The notes under the pieces were generated by a model. The model was not told the origin of the DNA, did not search any database, and was given only the letters and a program-made list of their open reading frames with translations. A program made the translations under genes and the position numbers. Below, in pieces: positions 9,610 to 18,284 of a DNA stretch of 64,000 nt. The DNA lies in assembly GCF_000315445.1 (NCBI RefSeq), contig NZ_JH992958.1:194180-258179 (forward strand), in the 5' to 3' direction. The DNA comes from Alloiococcus otitis ATCC 51267. Its GTDB lineage: Bacteria > Bacillota > Bacilli > Lactobacillales > Carnobacteriaceae_A. Every line of letters starts with the position of its first letter. Position 1 is the stretch's first letter.

Positions 9610-10998
9610 CTATTTACCCAAGCAGAACTGGCTGAATAGTTGGGTAATCAATTCATCTTGGACACTGTCGCCGGTGATTTCCCCTAAATAGTCCCAGGCC
9701 CGGGTCATGTCGACCTGGACCAGGTCAACCGGCATACCTAAGTCAATGCCTTCAATCACCTCATCCAAGGCATCAACTGCCTTGTTGAGGAGGGAAATGT
9801 GGCGGGTGTTGGAGACATAAGTAGCGTCCCGGTCCCCTGTTTGGCCGGAGAAAAAGAGGTCAGCAATCTTGTCCTCTAAGTCAGTCAAGCCTAAGTCGGT
9901 CATGGCAGACGTTGTGATAAAGTCAGCATCCGGCAGGGCCTGGCTGAGCCGGTCTAAGTCCAAGTGTTGGTCAAGGTCAGACTTGTTCAAGATGACAATC
10001 CGCTTGTGGTCTTTGGTAGCTTCAATCAAGGCCAGGTCTTCATCGGTCAAGGCTTCATGTTGGTTAAAGACCAACAAGACCAAGTCAGCATCCTGGATGG
10101 CCTTGCGGGACCGCTCGACCCCGATTCGCTCCACCTGATCTTCCGTGTCCCGAATGCCAGCTGTGTCGATCAAGCGGAGGGGGACCCCCTTGACACTGAC
10201 ATACTCTTCGACAATGTCCCGGGTGGTCCCGGCTACATCCGTCACAATAGCCTTTTCTTCCCGCAAGAGTTTGTTAAGCAGGCTGGACTTGCCCACATTG
10301 GGCCGGCCGATAATGGCAGTAGCCAGGCCTTCTCTAAGAACCTTGCCTTGTTGGGCGGTTTCCAGGAGTGCCTTGACCTGGCTTTTGACAGACTGGGCCT
10401 TTTCCAAAAGCATTTGAGAGGTCATCTCTTCCACGTCATCGTATTCTGGGTAGTCAATGTTGACTTCCACCTGGGCCAGGGTATCCAGGATTTCCTGGCG
10501 TAAGTTGCGGATCAACTTGGACAGGTCCCCGTCCATCTGGTTGACCGCCACCTGCATGGCCTTGTCCGTCTTGGCCCGGATCATGTCCATGACTGCTTCA
10601 GCTTGGGAGAGGTCGACCCGGCCGTTGAGAAAGGCCCGCTTGGTAAATTCACCCGGTTCAGCTAAGCGGGCGCCATTGTTTAACACCAGCTGGAGGACCT
10701 TGTTCACGGCTAAAATGCCCCCGTGGCTATTGATTTCCACCACGTCTTCCTTGGTATAGGTTTTGGGGGCCTTCATCAGGGTCACCATGACTTCATCCAC
10801 CACCTGGTCCGTTTTAGGGTCTACCACCCGGCCGTAGTGGATGGTGTGGCTGTCCTGGTCCGAAATTTTTTTGCTCCCCATCTGGTAAACCCGGTCTGCT
10901 ATGGCAATGGCTTCTTCACCGGAAATCCGGACGATCCCAATCCCCCCTTCACCTGGTGGGGTTGAAATAGCCGCAATGGTATCAAAATCTAAAGACAT
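9610..10998 (-). CDS. mnmE: tRNA modification GTPase MnmE (TrmE)
   Basis: 462 residues. The ATG at 10998 lies seven bases after GGAGG; a GTG codon directly before it is in frame but too close. An N-terminal folate-binding domain (about 1-120) is followed by a helical domain and an inserted G domain with GRPNVGKSS (P-loop, near residue 230), DTAGIR (switch II) and NKSD. The last residues FCLGK carry the catalytic cysteine of the C-terminal CxGK motif. It dimerises and works with MnmG on tRNA U34. In most Firmicutes the gene directly follows jag; here about 28.7 kb separate them. Confidence 0.97.
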   Translation of the reverse strand: MSLDFDTIAAISTPPGEGGIGIVRISGEEAIAIADRVYQMGSKKISDQDSHTIHYGRVVDPKTDQVVDEVMVTLMKAPKTYTKEDVVEINSHGGILAVNKVLQLVLNNGARLAEPGEFTKRAFLNGRVDLSQAEAVMDMIRAKTDKAMQVAVNQMDGDLSKLIRNLRQEILDTLAQVEVNIDYPEYDDVEEMTSQMLLEKAQSVKSQVKALLETAQQGKVLREGLATAIIGRPNVGKSSLLNKLLREEKAIVTDVAGTTRDIVEEYVSVKGVPLRLIDTAGIRDTEDQVERIGVERSRKAIQDADLVLLVFNQHEALTDEDLALIEATKDHKRIVILNKSDLDQHLDLDRLSQALPDADFITTSAMTDLGLTDLEDKIADLFFSGQTGDRDATYVSNTRHISLLNKAVDALDEVIEGIDLGMPVDLVQVDMTRAWDYLGEITGDSVQDELITQLFSQFCLGK

Positions 10999-11399
10999 CA
11001 CTTTACCTCCTCAATGCACAAGAATGCTCGTCGCCTAGGTCAATAAAAAAAGCACTTCCCACCAATAGCGACCAAATCCAGCTGGTCAAGTTTTGATAGG
11101 ACGTACTTTCACTACGTCGATCTTATTTAACTAATTCCTCAATCTCATTTCAGCAGGTATATTATATAGAAAGTTACTTGGCATTGCAAGGCTTTTGTTT
11201 TGAAAAGTAAAAACATCAGATAATCTTACAATTTTATCATATCGTTTACGTCTTTTACCTCTATTGCTTTCAGATCCTTTTAAATATATAATAAGTTTAA
11301 AATTATAAATTATTTTATTTAAATGATATAATTGATTTTATCATAAGTAAAATAATAAACAATTAATTAAAGCTGATATATACCGCAAGGGGGATTCAG
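10999..11399. other. 401-bp AT-rich spacer between divergent mnmE and ABC exporter genes
   Basis: The right two thirds are extremely AT-rich, with many TATAAT-like runs (for example around 11155-11170 and 11285-11335), so promoters for both flanking genes could lie here but none can be singled out. No ORF or structured RNA was recognised. Confidence 0.5.
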
Positions 11400-13112
11400 A
11401 TGAAAGAAAAGCTTTATAAGGAATTAGTAAAAGAGTTGTACCGAGATAATAAGTTCTATCTTCTTGGTACTCTTGCCGTGGCTTTTGGGACAGCAGCGAT
11501 CAATGTGGCCCTCTCTTGGTTACTCCAGATGGCTATTGATATTGCTACGGGAGAAGCGTCTATGACTTTTATGCAAGTCCTTTACTTGGCACTTGCCTTT
11601 ATCCTCTTAACAGTTGTTATCATGGCCCTAAATGCCTATTTTTTCCCCCGTTATATTAAAAGAGCGATGGTCAATTATAAGCAGTATTTGCTCCAAAAGC
11701 TTTTACGTAAAAACATAGCCGACTTTAGCCAACTGGGGAAATCGGTGTATTTATCCGCCCTAACCAATGATACCAAGGTCATTGAAGAGAAATACGTCCG
11801 GCAACAAATTGCCCTAATCACTGAAATCGTAACCTTCATTGGGGCTTTAGCTTTTATGCTGTACTTATCTGTATTAATGACCCTAGTCTCCATTGCTATC
11901 ACCATGATTCCTGTAATATCTTCATTAATTACGGGCTCGCGCCTAGTTAAGATTGAGCAAGTTATTTCCAAGAAAAATTCGACTTTTGTGGGCATTATTT
12001 CAGACTTTATCAATGGCTTCCCCTTGGTTAAAAACTTTAAGGCCGAAAAACAAATTGCAAAACACTTGGGTCAAAGCAATGAAAATTTAGAAGAAAACAA
12101 AAAACAATTAGAGAACAGTCGATTAACCATTAGCTTATTTAGTCAGGGGTCTGGCATTTTTACCCAGTTAGCTGTCACCATGTTTGGAGCTTATTTAGTC
12201 CTGAATGACCAAGGCTTTACAGCTGGGATGATCATTTCCTTTGTGAATTTAATGAACTTTATCATTAGCCCAGTGGTCAACCTGCCGACTATGATCTCAG
12301 AAAGAAGGGCTGCCTTAGGACTAATCAAGAAGGCTGCCTCTTTCCTCGATCCAGGGGAGGCTGACCCAGATCAACAGATGACTCCACTACCCAGCCTGGA
12401 AGAATCGATTAAACTACAATCAGTTTCCTTTGCCTATCCTGGAGGGGATACAATCCTGAAAGATCTTGACTGGGAGTTTAAAAGGGGCAAGTCCTACGCC
12501 ATCGTAGGGGCTTCTGGTTCAGGCAAATCAACCTTATTAAAATTACTGATGAAAAACCAGCAACCAGTATCTGGAAATATTTATTATGACCAAATTAACT
12601 TGAAGGATGCCAAACTAGATGCTTTATATGAAGAAGTCAGCCTGATAGACCAGGATGTTTTTATTTTTAATGCCAGCATTCTAGATAACTTGACAATGTT
12701 CCAAGACTTTGACGAGGACCAAATTCAAGAAGTGATTGACCAAGCTTCCCTCCGCAAGCTAGTTAATGATAAAGGACTCTCCTATTCCTGTGGGGAAAAT
12801 GGGGTTAACCTATCCGGCGGTGAAAAGCAACGCATTGCCATCGGAAGAGCCTTATTGAAAAATTCCTCCATTTTTTTAACAGACGAAGCCACTTCTGCCT
12901 TAGACAAGGAAACGGCTTATCAAATTACAAATGATATTTTAAACTTAAGTGAAAAAACCAAAATTATGATCACCCACTCTTTGGCTAAAGGCCTATTAGA
13001 ACAGTATGATGAAATTCTGGTCTTGAAGAATGGCAATATAGCCGAATCAGGCAGTTTTGCTGATTTAGTTGAAGCAAATGGCTACTTTAACTACCTGTAT
13101 TCCATTGCTTAA
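11400..13112 (+). CDS. ABC exporter, fused membrane and ATPase domains
   Basis: 570 residues in the TMD-NBD order of exporters. About six membrane segments lie between residues 18 and 310; the ATPase part has Walker A GASGSGKST (near 368), the signature LSGGEKQRIAIGRALL (near 470), Walker B with LTDEATSALD, and the H-loop ITHS. The ATG follows AAGGGGG. The family exports peptides, lipids or drugs as homo- or heterodimers. Another fused exporter begins 185 bp downstream on the same strand, so the two could form a heterodimer, but the gap is AT-rich and may hold a separate promoter. Substrate cannot be told from sequence. Confidence 0.88.
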   Translation: MKEKLYKELVKELYRDNKFYLLGTLAVAFGTAAINVALSWLLQMAIDIATGEASMTFMQVLYLALAFILLTVVIMALNAYFFPRYIKRAMVNYKQYLLQKLLRKNIADFSQLGKSVYLSALTNDTKVIEEKYVRQQIALITEIVTFIGALAFMLYLSVLMTLVSIAITMIPVISSLITGSRLVKIEQVISKKNSTFVGIISDFINGFPLVKNFKAEKQIAKHLGQSNENLEENKKQLENSRLTISLFSQGSGIFTQLAVTMFGAYLVLNDQGFTAGMIISFVNLMNFIISPVVNLPTMISERRAALGLIKKAASFLDPGEADPDQQMTPLPSLEESIKLQSVSFAYPGGDTILKDLDWEFKRGKSYAIVGASGSGKSTLLKLLMKNQQPVSGNIYYDQINLKDAKLDALYEEVSLIDQDVFIFNASILDNLTMFQDFDEDQIQEVIDQASLRKLVNDKGLSYSCGENGVNLSGGEKQRIAIGRALLKNSSIFLTDEATSALDKETAYQITNDILNLSEKTKIMITHSLAKGLLEQYDEILVLKNGNIAESGSFADLVEANGYFNYLYSIA

Positions 13113-13297
13113 GTTAAAATATGAGGGACCAACTTCCAAAAACAAGCAAGTAAGTTAAAAAATATTTGAATATTCTAAATAAATATAATATAATAATAAT
13201 ACAAAAATAAAAAAACGATTTTAATTTAAAACGTGATCGCTGAGAATGAGGTCGCTAACGCTTAAATTCGTCAAATTAACAAGAAAGTGGTGGACCC

Positions 13298-14905
13298 ATG
13301 TCAACTTACATAAAAGCTTATTGGAAGGAAAACCTCCTTCTTTTATTCATCATTACTGTTGGGGCTGGAGCCCAGATTTTGGCTGGTATTTTAAATGCCC
13401 GTGCCCTCAACTCCTTGATCGCCTTTAATTGGACCCAGTTCTTCTGGTCCATGCTAGCTATTGTCCTCATGCTAGGCTTGTATGTCTTGTCTCTCCTCTT
13501 CCGGATTCCCTACGAAGCCAAGGTCATCCAGCTCATGGTCACCCAGATCCGGACAGATATTACAGAAAGTTTGCAAGACCTCACCTACCAGGAATTCCAC
13601 CAACACGAAGCCTCTGCCTTTATCTCCTGGCTGAACAACGATATAACCACTATCGAATCAACTGGCTTTACCAACCTCTACGCCTGTATCACCATGATTA
13701 TCGAAGCCCTTTTTGCAACTGTTTCTCTAATCTTCTTCCACTGGGGTATTGTTCTTTTCGCCTTCGCCATTTCCCTTTTAACTTATTTCCTGCCCATGCT
13801 GGTCAAAAAACGGGTCCAAGACTCTACCCTTGAGATGACTCAGGAACAGGAAAAATTTGTCGGAACAGTGACCAGTGTCTTGCAAGGTTTTGACACCCTT
13901 TTTTCTTATAACTTGGTCTCCCGTATCAGGGACCGGGTCTACCAAGCCTCCCAAGACTTGGCCGATAAAAAAGTTGACCAGCGGAAACAATTGACCTACA
14001 GTGCCATTCTTGGGGCTTCCGGGAACCTCTTAGGCCAGAGTGGTATCTTGGTTTTAACGGGTTACCTAGCCCTCCAACAAATTGTAACGATCGGGTCCAT
14101 TAACGCCACCGAGGCCTTGAGTAATAAGATCTTTAACAGTGTGGGCAATATTACCAACACCATTTTGGAGATCAAAAGTGTTACCCCCATCTTTGAAAAA
14201 TTCCAATCCCTCAAAAACACTGACCGGCCTCAATCCCAATCTTTTGAAGTGGCCAACAACACTATCTCCCTTAACCAATTGAACTATACTTATGACCAAG
14301 GTGACCAGCTCTGGGACCAGGGTGTTTCTTATGACTTCACCCAGAATGGGAAATACGCTATCCTTGGCCCAAGTGGGAGTGGGAAAAGTACCCTCTTTAA
14401 TATCTTAAACGGCAAACTAACCGACTACCAAGGATCCTTAAGAATTTGTGGCAATGAGATCAAGGAAACTAGGGGAGAAGATATCCGGGAGGAAGTTATG
14501 TACCTAGACCAAACCCCTTATATTTTTGAAGGGACCATTTTGGATAATATTAGCCTGGGTGAGACCTTTAGTGAAGACCAAGTCTGGCAAGCCCTGGCAG
14601 AAGCCGGCCTAACAGACTATGTCAAAGGCTTGGCGAATGGCCTAGATACCCCAGTAGGCGAAGGCGGCCGGTCCCTATCCGGTGGGCAAAAGCAACGCCT
14701 GGCCTTGGCAAGGGGCTTTATCCGGCATAAAAATATTGTCTTGGTCGACGAGGGAACCTCCAGTCTGGACCAAGAAGCTGCCCTCAATATTGAAAGAAAT
14801 CTTGTCACCAACCCCCAATTAACCGTCATCATGATCACCCACAATCTGAGGTCTGAAATTGAAGCCGAACTGGATGGAGTCTTGGACCTAGCTCAGTTTA
14901 TCTAA
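13298..14905 (+). CDS. ABC exporter, fused membrane and ATPase domains
   Basis: 535 residues, TMD-NBD. Walker A GPSGSGKST near residue 357, signature LSGGQKQRLALARGF near 460, Walker B LVDEGTSSLD, H-loop ITHN. It is visibly similar to the 532-residue exporter at 18285-19883: both share the FHQ...SWL.ND segment near residue 100, a GQSGI/GQVGI..LTGYLAL helix, and QKQRL.(L/I)AR. This copy lies next to the 570-residue exporter, the other copy next to the Rgg regulator. The start has GGTGG five to six bases before the ATG. Export of a small peptide is plausible but not shown. Confidence 0.87.
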   Translation: MSTYIKAYWKENLLLLFIITVGAGAQILAGILNARALNSLIAFNWTQFFWSMLAIVLMLGLYVLSLLFRIPYEAKVIQLMVTQIRTDITESLQDLTYQEFHQHEASAFISWLNNDITTIESTGFTNLYACITMIIEALFATVSLIFFHWGIVLFAFAISLLTYFLPMLVKKRVQDSTLEMTQEQEKFVGTVTSVLQGFDTLFSYNLVSRIRDRVYQASQDLADKKVDQRKQLTYSAILGASGNLLGQSGILVLTGYLALQQIVTIGSINATEALSNKIFNSVGNITNTILEIKSVTPIFEKFQSLKNTDRPQSQSFEVANNTISLNQLNYTYDQGDQLWDQGVSYDFTQNGKYAILGPSGSGKSTLFNILNGKLTDYQGSLRICGNEIKETRGEDIREEVMYLDQTPYIFEGTILDNISLGETFSEDQVWQALAEAGLTDYVKGLANGLDTPVGEGGRSLSGGQKQRLALARGFIRHKNIVLVDEGTSSLDQEAALNIERNLVTNPQLTVIMITHNLRSEIEAELDGVLDLAQFI

Positions 14906-14906
14906 A

Positions 14907-14956
14907 GACTTGGCTAGGATGGGCTAGGCTGGACTAGCCTTGTTTAGTGCCAAGTC
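14907..14956. terminator. Nested inverted repeat after ABC exporter gene
   Basis: Outer arms GACTTGGC (14907-14914) and GCCAAGTC (14949-14956) enclose inner arms GGCTAG (14922-14927) and CTAGCC (14934-14939). It begins two bases after the stop codon. There is no proper T-tract, so it may be a weak terminator or a 3'-end stabilising structure. Confidence 0.45.
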
Positions 14957-15035
14957 AATTTGTCTAGGCCTAGGCTCGAATAAAAAGGCACCGCTTCAAA
15001 GACAAAACCATCAACCATCCTCCAGCAAACACACA

Positions 15036-15075
15036 AAAAAGCAAGCAGCTAGCTCAAGCTAACCTGCTTGCTTTT
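15036..15075. terminator. Bidirectional intrinsic terminator between convergent genes
   Basis: AAAAAGCAAGCAG (15036-15048) pairs with CTGCTTGCTTTT (15064-15075); an inner TAGCT/AGCTA adds to the stem. A- and T-tracts on both sides fit termination of the exporter (plus) and the amidohydrolase (minus). Confidence 0.85.
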
Positions 15076-15091
15076 AATCGTTTATGGTTAG

Positions 15092-16270
15092 TTAAAATTC
15101 ATCCTGGTCCAGGTAGGCCAAGGCATACTGGGCATAGAGTTCAGCACCTGTTTTTAAGGCATCCTCATCAATGTTAAAGTTCGGGTGGTGGTGAGGGTAG
15201 TTAGCACTTTTTTCTGGGTTCCGGCAGCCCACTGTCGCAAATGTACCGGGAACTTGTTGAGAGAAGTAGCCGAAGTCTTCACTGCCCATGGTTGCTGGGT
15301 TGTGGCGGAGGTTTTCTTCCCCGAAGGATTCGGTGACCACTTTTTGAGCCAGCTCGGCAGAAGCCCGGTCATTGTCGACAAACTCGACTAGGCGTTCATA
15401 TTCAACGTCTGCTTGCCCGTCCCAGGCCTGGGCGATGGCTTGGGCATACTTGCGGATTCCTTCTTCTATCTTTTCCCGGGTTGGGTTGTCAAAGACCCGG
15501 ACAGTGCCAACCAGGGTTGACTCGCCTGGGATAATGTTAAACCGGCTACCGGATTCAAATTGACCAAGGGAAACCACTGCAGGTTGGAGGGGGTTTACCG
15601 TCCGAGATACCACAGCTTGAACATTGGTAGCGAACTGGGCTCCCATGAGCAGGGCATCCTTACTGGCGTGAGGTTGGGCACCGTGGCCTCCGTCACCTTT
15701 AAACTTGACGGTAAACTTGTCCCCAGCTGCAAGGATTGGGCCCGGCTCAACTGATACCTTGTGGGTTTCGTCGGCTGACAAAATGTGGAGGCCAAAGACA
15801 TTGTCGACCCCTTCTGTAACACCCTGACCAACCACTGTCTTAGCCCCTTGACCGATCTCTTCGGCTGGTTGGAAGATAAAGCGGACGGTCCCGTGAATCA
15901 AGTCCCGGTTAGCATTCAAGGCTCTCAAGGCTAAAAAGAGCATGGAGACGTGCCCATCGTGACCACAAGCATGCATCTTCCCTTCATTTTGAGACTTGTA
16001 GTCTACATCATTGGCTTCGTTGATTGCCAAGGCATCCATATCCCCCCGCAAGAGGACAGTCTTGCCGGGATGGTCGCCTTCAATTTCAGTTACCACACCA
16101 GTCGGGTCTAAGGTTCGGTAAGGGAGGCCTAATTCTTCTAACTTGTCGACGAAAAATTGGGTCGTCTCCACTTCCTCAAATGATAATTCGGGGTGTTGGT
16201 GTAAGTAACGTCTCATCTCAACCATGTCTGCTTCATGGTCTAGGATATAATCTTTGATTGCTTGCTGCAT
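15092..16270 (-). CDS. M20-family amidohydrolase (N-acyl-amino acid / hippurate hydrolase type)
   Basis: 392 residues with the metal-site motifs of peptidase family M20D: LLRGDMDALAI, HACGHDGHVSM, FIFQPAEEIGQGA, the dimerisation-domain GAQPHASKDAL, and MGSEDFGYF. A His-rich PHHHPNFNIDEDAL closes the active site. Known relatives hydrolyse N-acetyl-amino acids, hippurate, N-acetyldiaminopimelate or indole-3-acetyl conjugates in the cytoplasm; which one applies cannot be decided here. AGAAGGTGATGG precedes the ATG. It is a single-gene unit, divergent from bioY. Confidence 0.9.
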   Translation of the reverse strand: MQQAIKDYILDHEADMVEMRRYLHQHPELSFEEVETTQFFVDKLEELGLPYRTLDPTGVVTEIEGDHPGKTVLLRGDMDALAINEANDVDYKSQNEGKMHACGHDGHVSMLFLALRALNANRDLIHGTVRFIFQPAEEIGQGAKTVVGQGVTEGVDNVFGLHILSADETHKVSVEPGPILAAGDKFTVKFKGDGGHGAQPHASKDALLMGAQFATNVQAVVSRTVNPLQPAVVSLGQFESGSRFNIIPGESTLVGTVRVFDNPTREKIEEGIRKYAQAIAQAWDGQADVEYERLVEFVDNDRASAELAQKVVTESFGEENLRHNPATMGSEDFGYFSQQVPGTFATVGCRNPEKSANYPHHHPNFNIDEDALKTGAELYAQYALAYLDQDEF

Positions 16271-16388
16271 TCCATCACCTTCTAAAGTCTAAGTTACCTT
16301 CTATTATTAAACATTTCTCACCTAATTGCAATTGATACGGGCTTAATATGAGATAAATAGATAACTTGCCATTTTTTCGCCTGATTAA

Positions 16389-16418
16389 CTGACAAAGACC
16401 CTGGAGCTAGTGTATAAT
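16389..16418 (+). promoter_or_regulatory. Probable bioY promoter
   Basis: -35 CTGACA (16389-16394) and -10 TATAAT (16413-16418), 18 bp apart, 35 bp before the start codon. No clear BirA-type inverted repeat was seen. Confidence 0.65.
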
Positions 16419-16452
16419 TTAAGAGATGATTGTAATAGAAGGAGTTGACTTC

Positions 16453-16998
16453 ATGTCTGTTCGTGACCTGACCTACATTGCCTTGTTCACAGCCCTCTTA
16501 GCAGTATCTTCCATCCTGGTGATCCCCCTCTGGCCGGTCCCGGTCACCCTCCAAGTTTTTTTCTTCCTCCTCATTCCAGCCTTGCTGGGAGCTTTAAAGG
16601 GAAGTCTAGCCATCTTGCTCTATATCGCACTGGGCTTACTGGGCCTCCCCGTCTTGGCAGGGGGGACAGGTGGTTTCCAGTCAATCTTTAGCCCTTCTTT
16701 TGGTTTTTTAATCGGTGGCCTAATCCAGGCCATCTACCTGGGGAAGAAACTCAGCGACCCCCTCGATTTTAAAGGAGTCCTCCTCCACATGGTGGTCGCC
16801 ATCTTTATCCTCTACTTGTTCGGAGTTACCCACCAGTACTTTATCATGAACCGGGTTATGATGGTGGAAATTCCCTTTGGAGCGGTCATTGTGACCAATA
16901 TCCTGACCTTCTTCCCCATCGACTTGCTCAAGGCCTTCCTAGCCACAGCCCTCTACCTCCGCCTCCGGTCCCTGGATTATTTTAAAAACCAGGCCTAA
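16453..16998 (+). CDS. bioY: Biotin transporter substrate-binding subunit BioY
   Basis: 181 residues starting at MSVRDLTY; an in-frame upstream ATG (16426) is rejected because AAGGAG (16439-16444) serves this start. Six hydrophobic segments and the family signatures PLWPVPVTLQVFFFLL, LGLLGLPVLAGGTGG and FGFLIGG are present. BioY is the S-component of the energy-coupling-factor biotin importer and normally pairs with the shared EcfA/A'/T module, which is not in this window. No biotin biosynthesis gene is nearby, consistent with a biotin auxotroph. Followed by a strong terminator at 17049-17084. Confidence 0.93.
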   Translation: MSVRDLTYIALFTALLAVSSILVIPLWPVPVTLQVFFFLLIPALLGALKGSLAILLYIALGLLGLPVLAGGTGGFQSIFSPSFGFLIGGLIQAIYLGKKLSDPLDFKGVLLHMVVAIFILYLFGVTHQYFIMNRVMMVEIPFGAVIVTNILTFFPIDLLKAFLATALYLRLRSLDYFKNQA

Positions 16999-17048
16999 AT
17001 GAGGTCAGCAAAAGCCCCCAGCTTACTTAATCTATTCAAAACAATCAG

Positions 17049-17084
17049 AAAAGCCAAACTAGGTCAAACTAGCTTGGCTTTTTT
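17049..17084. terminator. Intrinsic terminator after bioY
   Basis: AAAAGCCAA (17049-17057) pairs with TTGGCTTTT (17074-17082); inner CTAG elements extend the stem; six Ts follow the plus-strand arm. It isolates bioY from the small ORF at 17187. Confidence 0.85.
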
Positions 17085-17103
17085 GCTGTCACATATAAAC
17101 TAT

Positions 17104-17154
17104 TTTGTCACTTACGACAAATCACCCTTGGCCAAATCCGCGCCAGACTATACT
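17104..17154 (+). promoter_or_regulatory. Putative Rgg operator and promoter of the short-peptide ORF
   Basis: A perfect 6-bp inverted repeat TTTGTC-ACTTAC-GACAAA spans 17104-17121. A -10-like TATACT lies at 17149-17154 with only a poor -35 (TTGGCC, 17128-17133, spacing 15), as expected of an activated promoter. The dyad centre is about 48 bp before the likely start of transcription, a typical activator position. Assignment to the neighbouring Rgg protein is inference. Confidence 0.5.
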
Positions 17155-17186
17155 AAAGCTAGTCCAAATGAAGGGAGGTCATCCTT

Positions 17187-17246
17187 ATGGAAGTCGGGTT
17201 AACAGGCATTAAAATTGATATTGATGTTGTCATTATTAAAGATTAA
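17187..17246 (+). CDS. 19-residue SHP-like pheromone precursor candidate
   Basis: ATG (17187) to TAA (17246) encodes MEVGLTGIKIDIDVVIIKD. GGAGG (17174-17178) lies eight bases ahead, an ideal ribosome site for so small a frame. The C-terminal half is an acidic residue followed by aliphatics (DIDVVII), the pattern seen in streptococcal short hydrophobic peptides that end DIIIIVGG or similar. It lies tail-to-tail with an Rgg-family regulator, one of the known arrangements of rgg/shp pairs, and has its own dyad-plus-promoter region. Against it: it lacks the terminal Gly-Gly, has a weak hydrophobic N-terminal part, and ends in Lys-Asp. Expression and processing are unproven. Confidence 0.55.
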   Translation: MEVGLTGIKIDIDVVIIKD

Positions 17247-17351
17247 GTTTGACGGGGTCCAAAGTAGAAACCAGCCCTTGCCACCGAGAAGAAATTTTCC
17301 ATTAGTTGAAAGTCATGGTCCGGAATAAGACTAGCCCCCTGCCACAAAGAC

Positions 17352-18191
17352 TTAGCCGGAATTTTTTTCAAGAAAGGCTGCTAAACTGGCCGCCTCTTGG
17401 GTGTAGCCATTGGTCTTGAGGAAGTTTAACTGGGCCTGGCACTGGGCTAAATGGTCTGGGTCATGACCTTGCAAATAGCGGACCAGGGACTTGTAAAAGT
17501 GCATGACAACATGGTAATAGAGCTGTTCGGGACGGGTGACCAGGACTTTTTGGGTCTGGTCTAGGTAGTAGCTGGCCAGAGCCAGCTCGCCTTGGTCTAG
17601 CAAGACTTCGATAAAGTTCAGCAAGATGACACCGATGACCTCCCTCTCCCCCTTATTGTATTGGTCCAAGTTCTTGGACAAGATGGCCGAGACAAAGACC
17701 TGGTTACTCGGGATGTCATACAAGGAGACAAAATTAGCATAAATGGATAACTTATAAAGGTTCCAGTTTGGAAGGGAAAAGAGTTTTTCCTTAATCAGGT
17801 CTTTGCTGGTCTCAGAAATAGCCCGGCCTTGGTCTAAGTCATAGAGGCAACTTTCCCCTAGGGCAATTATGGTCTGGGCCTTTTCTGTATCAAGCTTGCG
17901 GTAGGCAGCCATAATTTTTTTGATCCCGGCCAGGTCTCCCTGGTAATGAAGGGTGATAAGAGCTTCCATGTCTTTTTTAAAGGAGTGGGGTGTTTGCAGG
18001 TAGTGGTTTAAAAAGTCATCTAAGGGAATGGCATGGCTGGCCAGCAGGTCAAAGAGGTCTGTGGCCGTAATCCGGTGTTGGTCTTTTTCGACCTTGGCAT
18101 AGTAGGAGGTTGACAAGACGCCAGCAGCCATCTCACTCAAGGTCAGGCCCATATTGAGCCGGTATTCTTTTAATAAATCACCAATGGTCAT
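17352..18191 (-). CDS. Rgg/GadR/MutR-family transcriptional regulator
   Basis: 279 residues. An N-terminal XRE-type helix-turn-helix (about 1-65; LKEYRLNMGLTLSEMAAGVLSTSYYAKVEK, then DLFDLLASHAIPLDDF) is followed by an all-helical region of about 200 residues typical of the tetratricopeptide-like peptide-binding domain of Rgg proteins. Known family members bind imported short peptides and control virulence, bacteriocin or transporter genes. GAAGG precedes the ATG. It is divergent from the 532-residue ABC exporter (93-bp shared promoter region) and convergent with the 19-codon peptide ORF. A peptide-responsive switch controlling the exporter and the peptide gene is the natural inference. Confidence 0.85.
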   Translation of the reverse strand: MTIGDLLKEYRLNMGLTLSEMAAGVLSTSYYAKVEKDQHRITATDLFDLLASHAIPLDDFLNHYLQTPHSFKKDMEALITLHYQGDLAGIKKIMAAYRKLDTEKAQTIIALGESCLYDLDQGRAISETSKDLIKEKLFSLPNWNLYKLSIYANFVSLYDIPSNQVFVSAILSKNLDQYNKGEREVIGVILLNFIEVLLDQGELALASYYLDQTQKVLVTRPEQLYYHVVMHFYKSLVRYLQGHDPDHLAQCQAQLNFLKTNGYTQEAASLAAFLEKNSG

Positions 18192-18232
18192 GCTGACCCC
18201 TTCTTTCTCTTAAGCCAAACTGGCCTAGTAGC

Positions 18233-18262
18233 TTGACCTTGTGATGGTAGTCAAATTATACA
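18233..18262 (+). promoter_or_regulatory. Promoter of the Rgg-linked ABC exporter
   Basis: -35 TTGACC (18233-18238) and -10 TATACA (18257-18262) with an 18-bp spacer; start codon 23 bp downstream. It lies in the 93-bp gap shared with the divergent rgg-type gene. Confidence 0.6.
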
Positions 18263-18284
18263 ATAAAAAAGTGGAGGAATAGTA

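Noticed and set aside
14907-14956. Insertion-sequence terminal repeat
   Set aside because: The inverted repeat is compact and nested, with no transposase or target duplication; a transcript-end structure is simpler.
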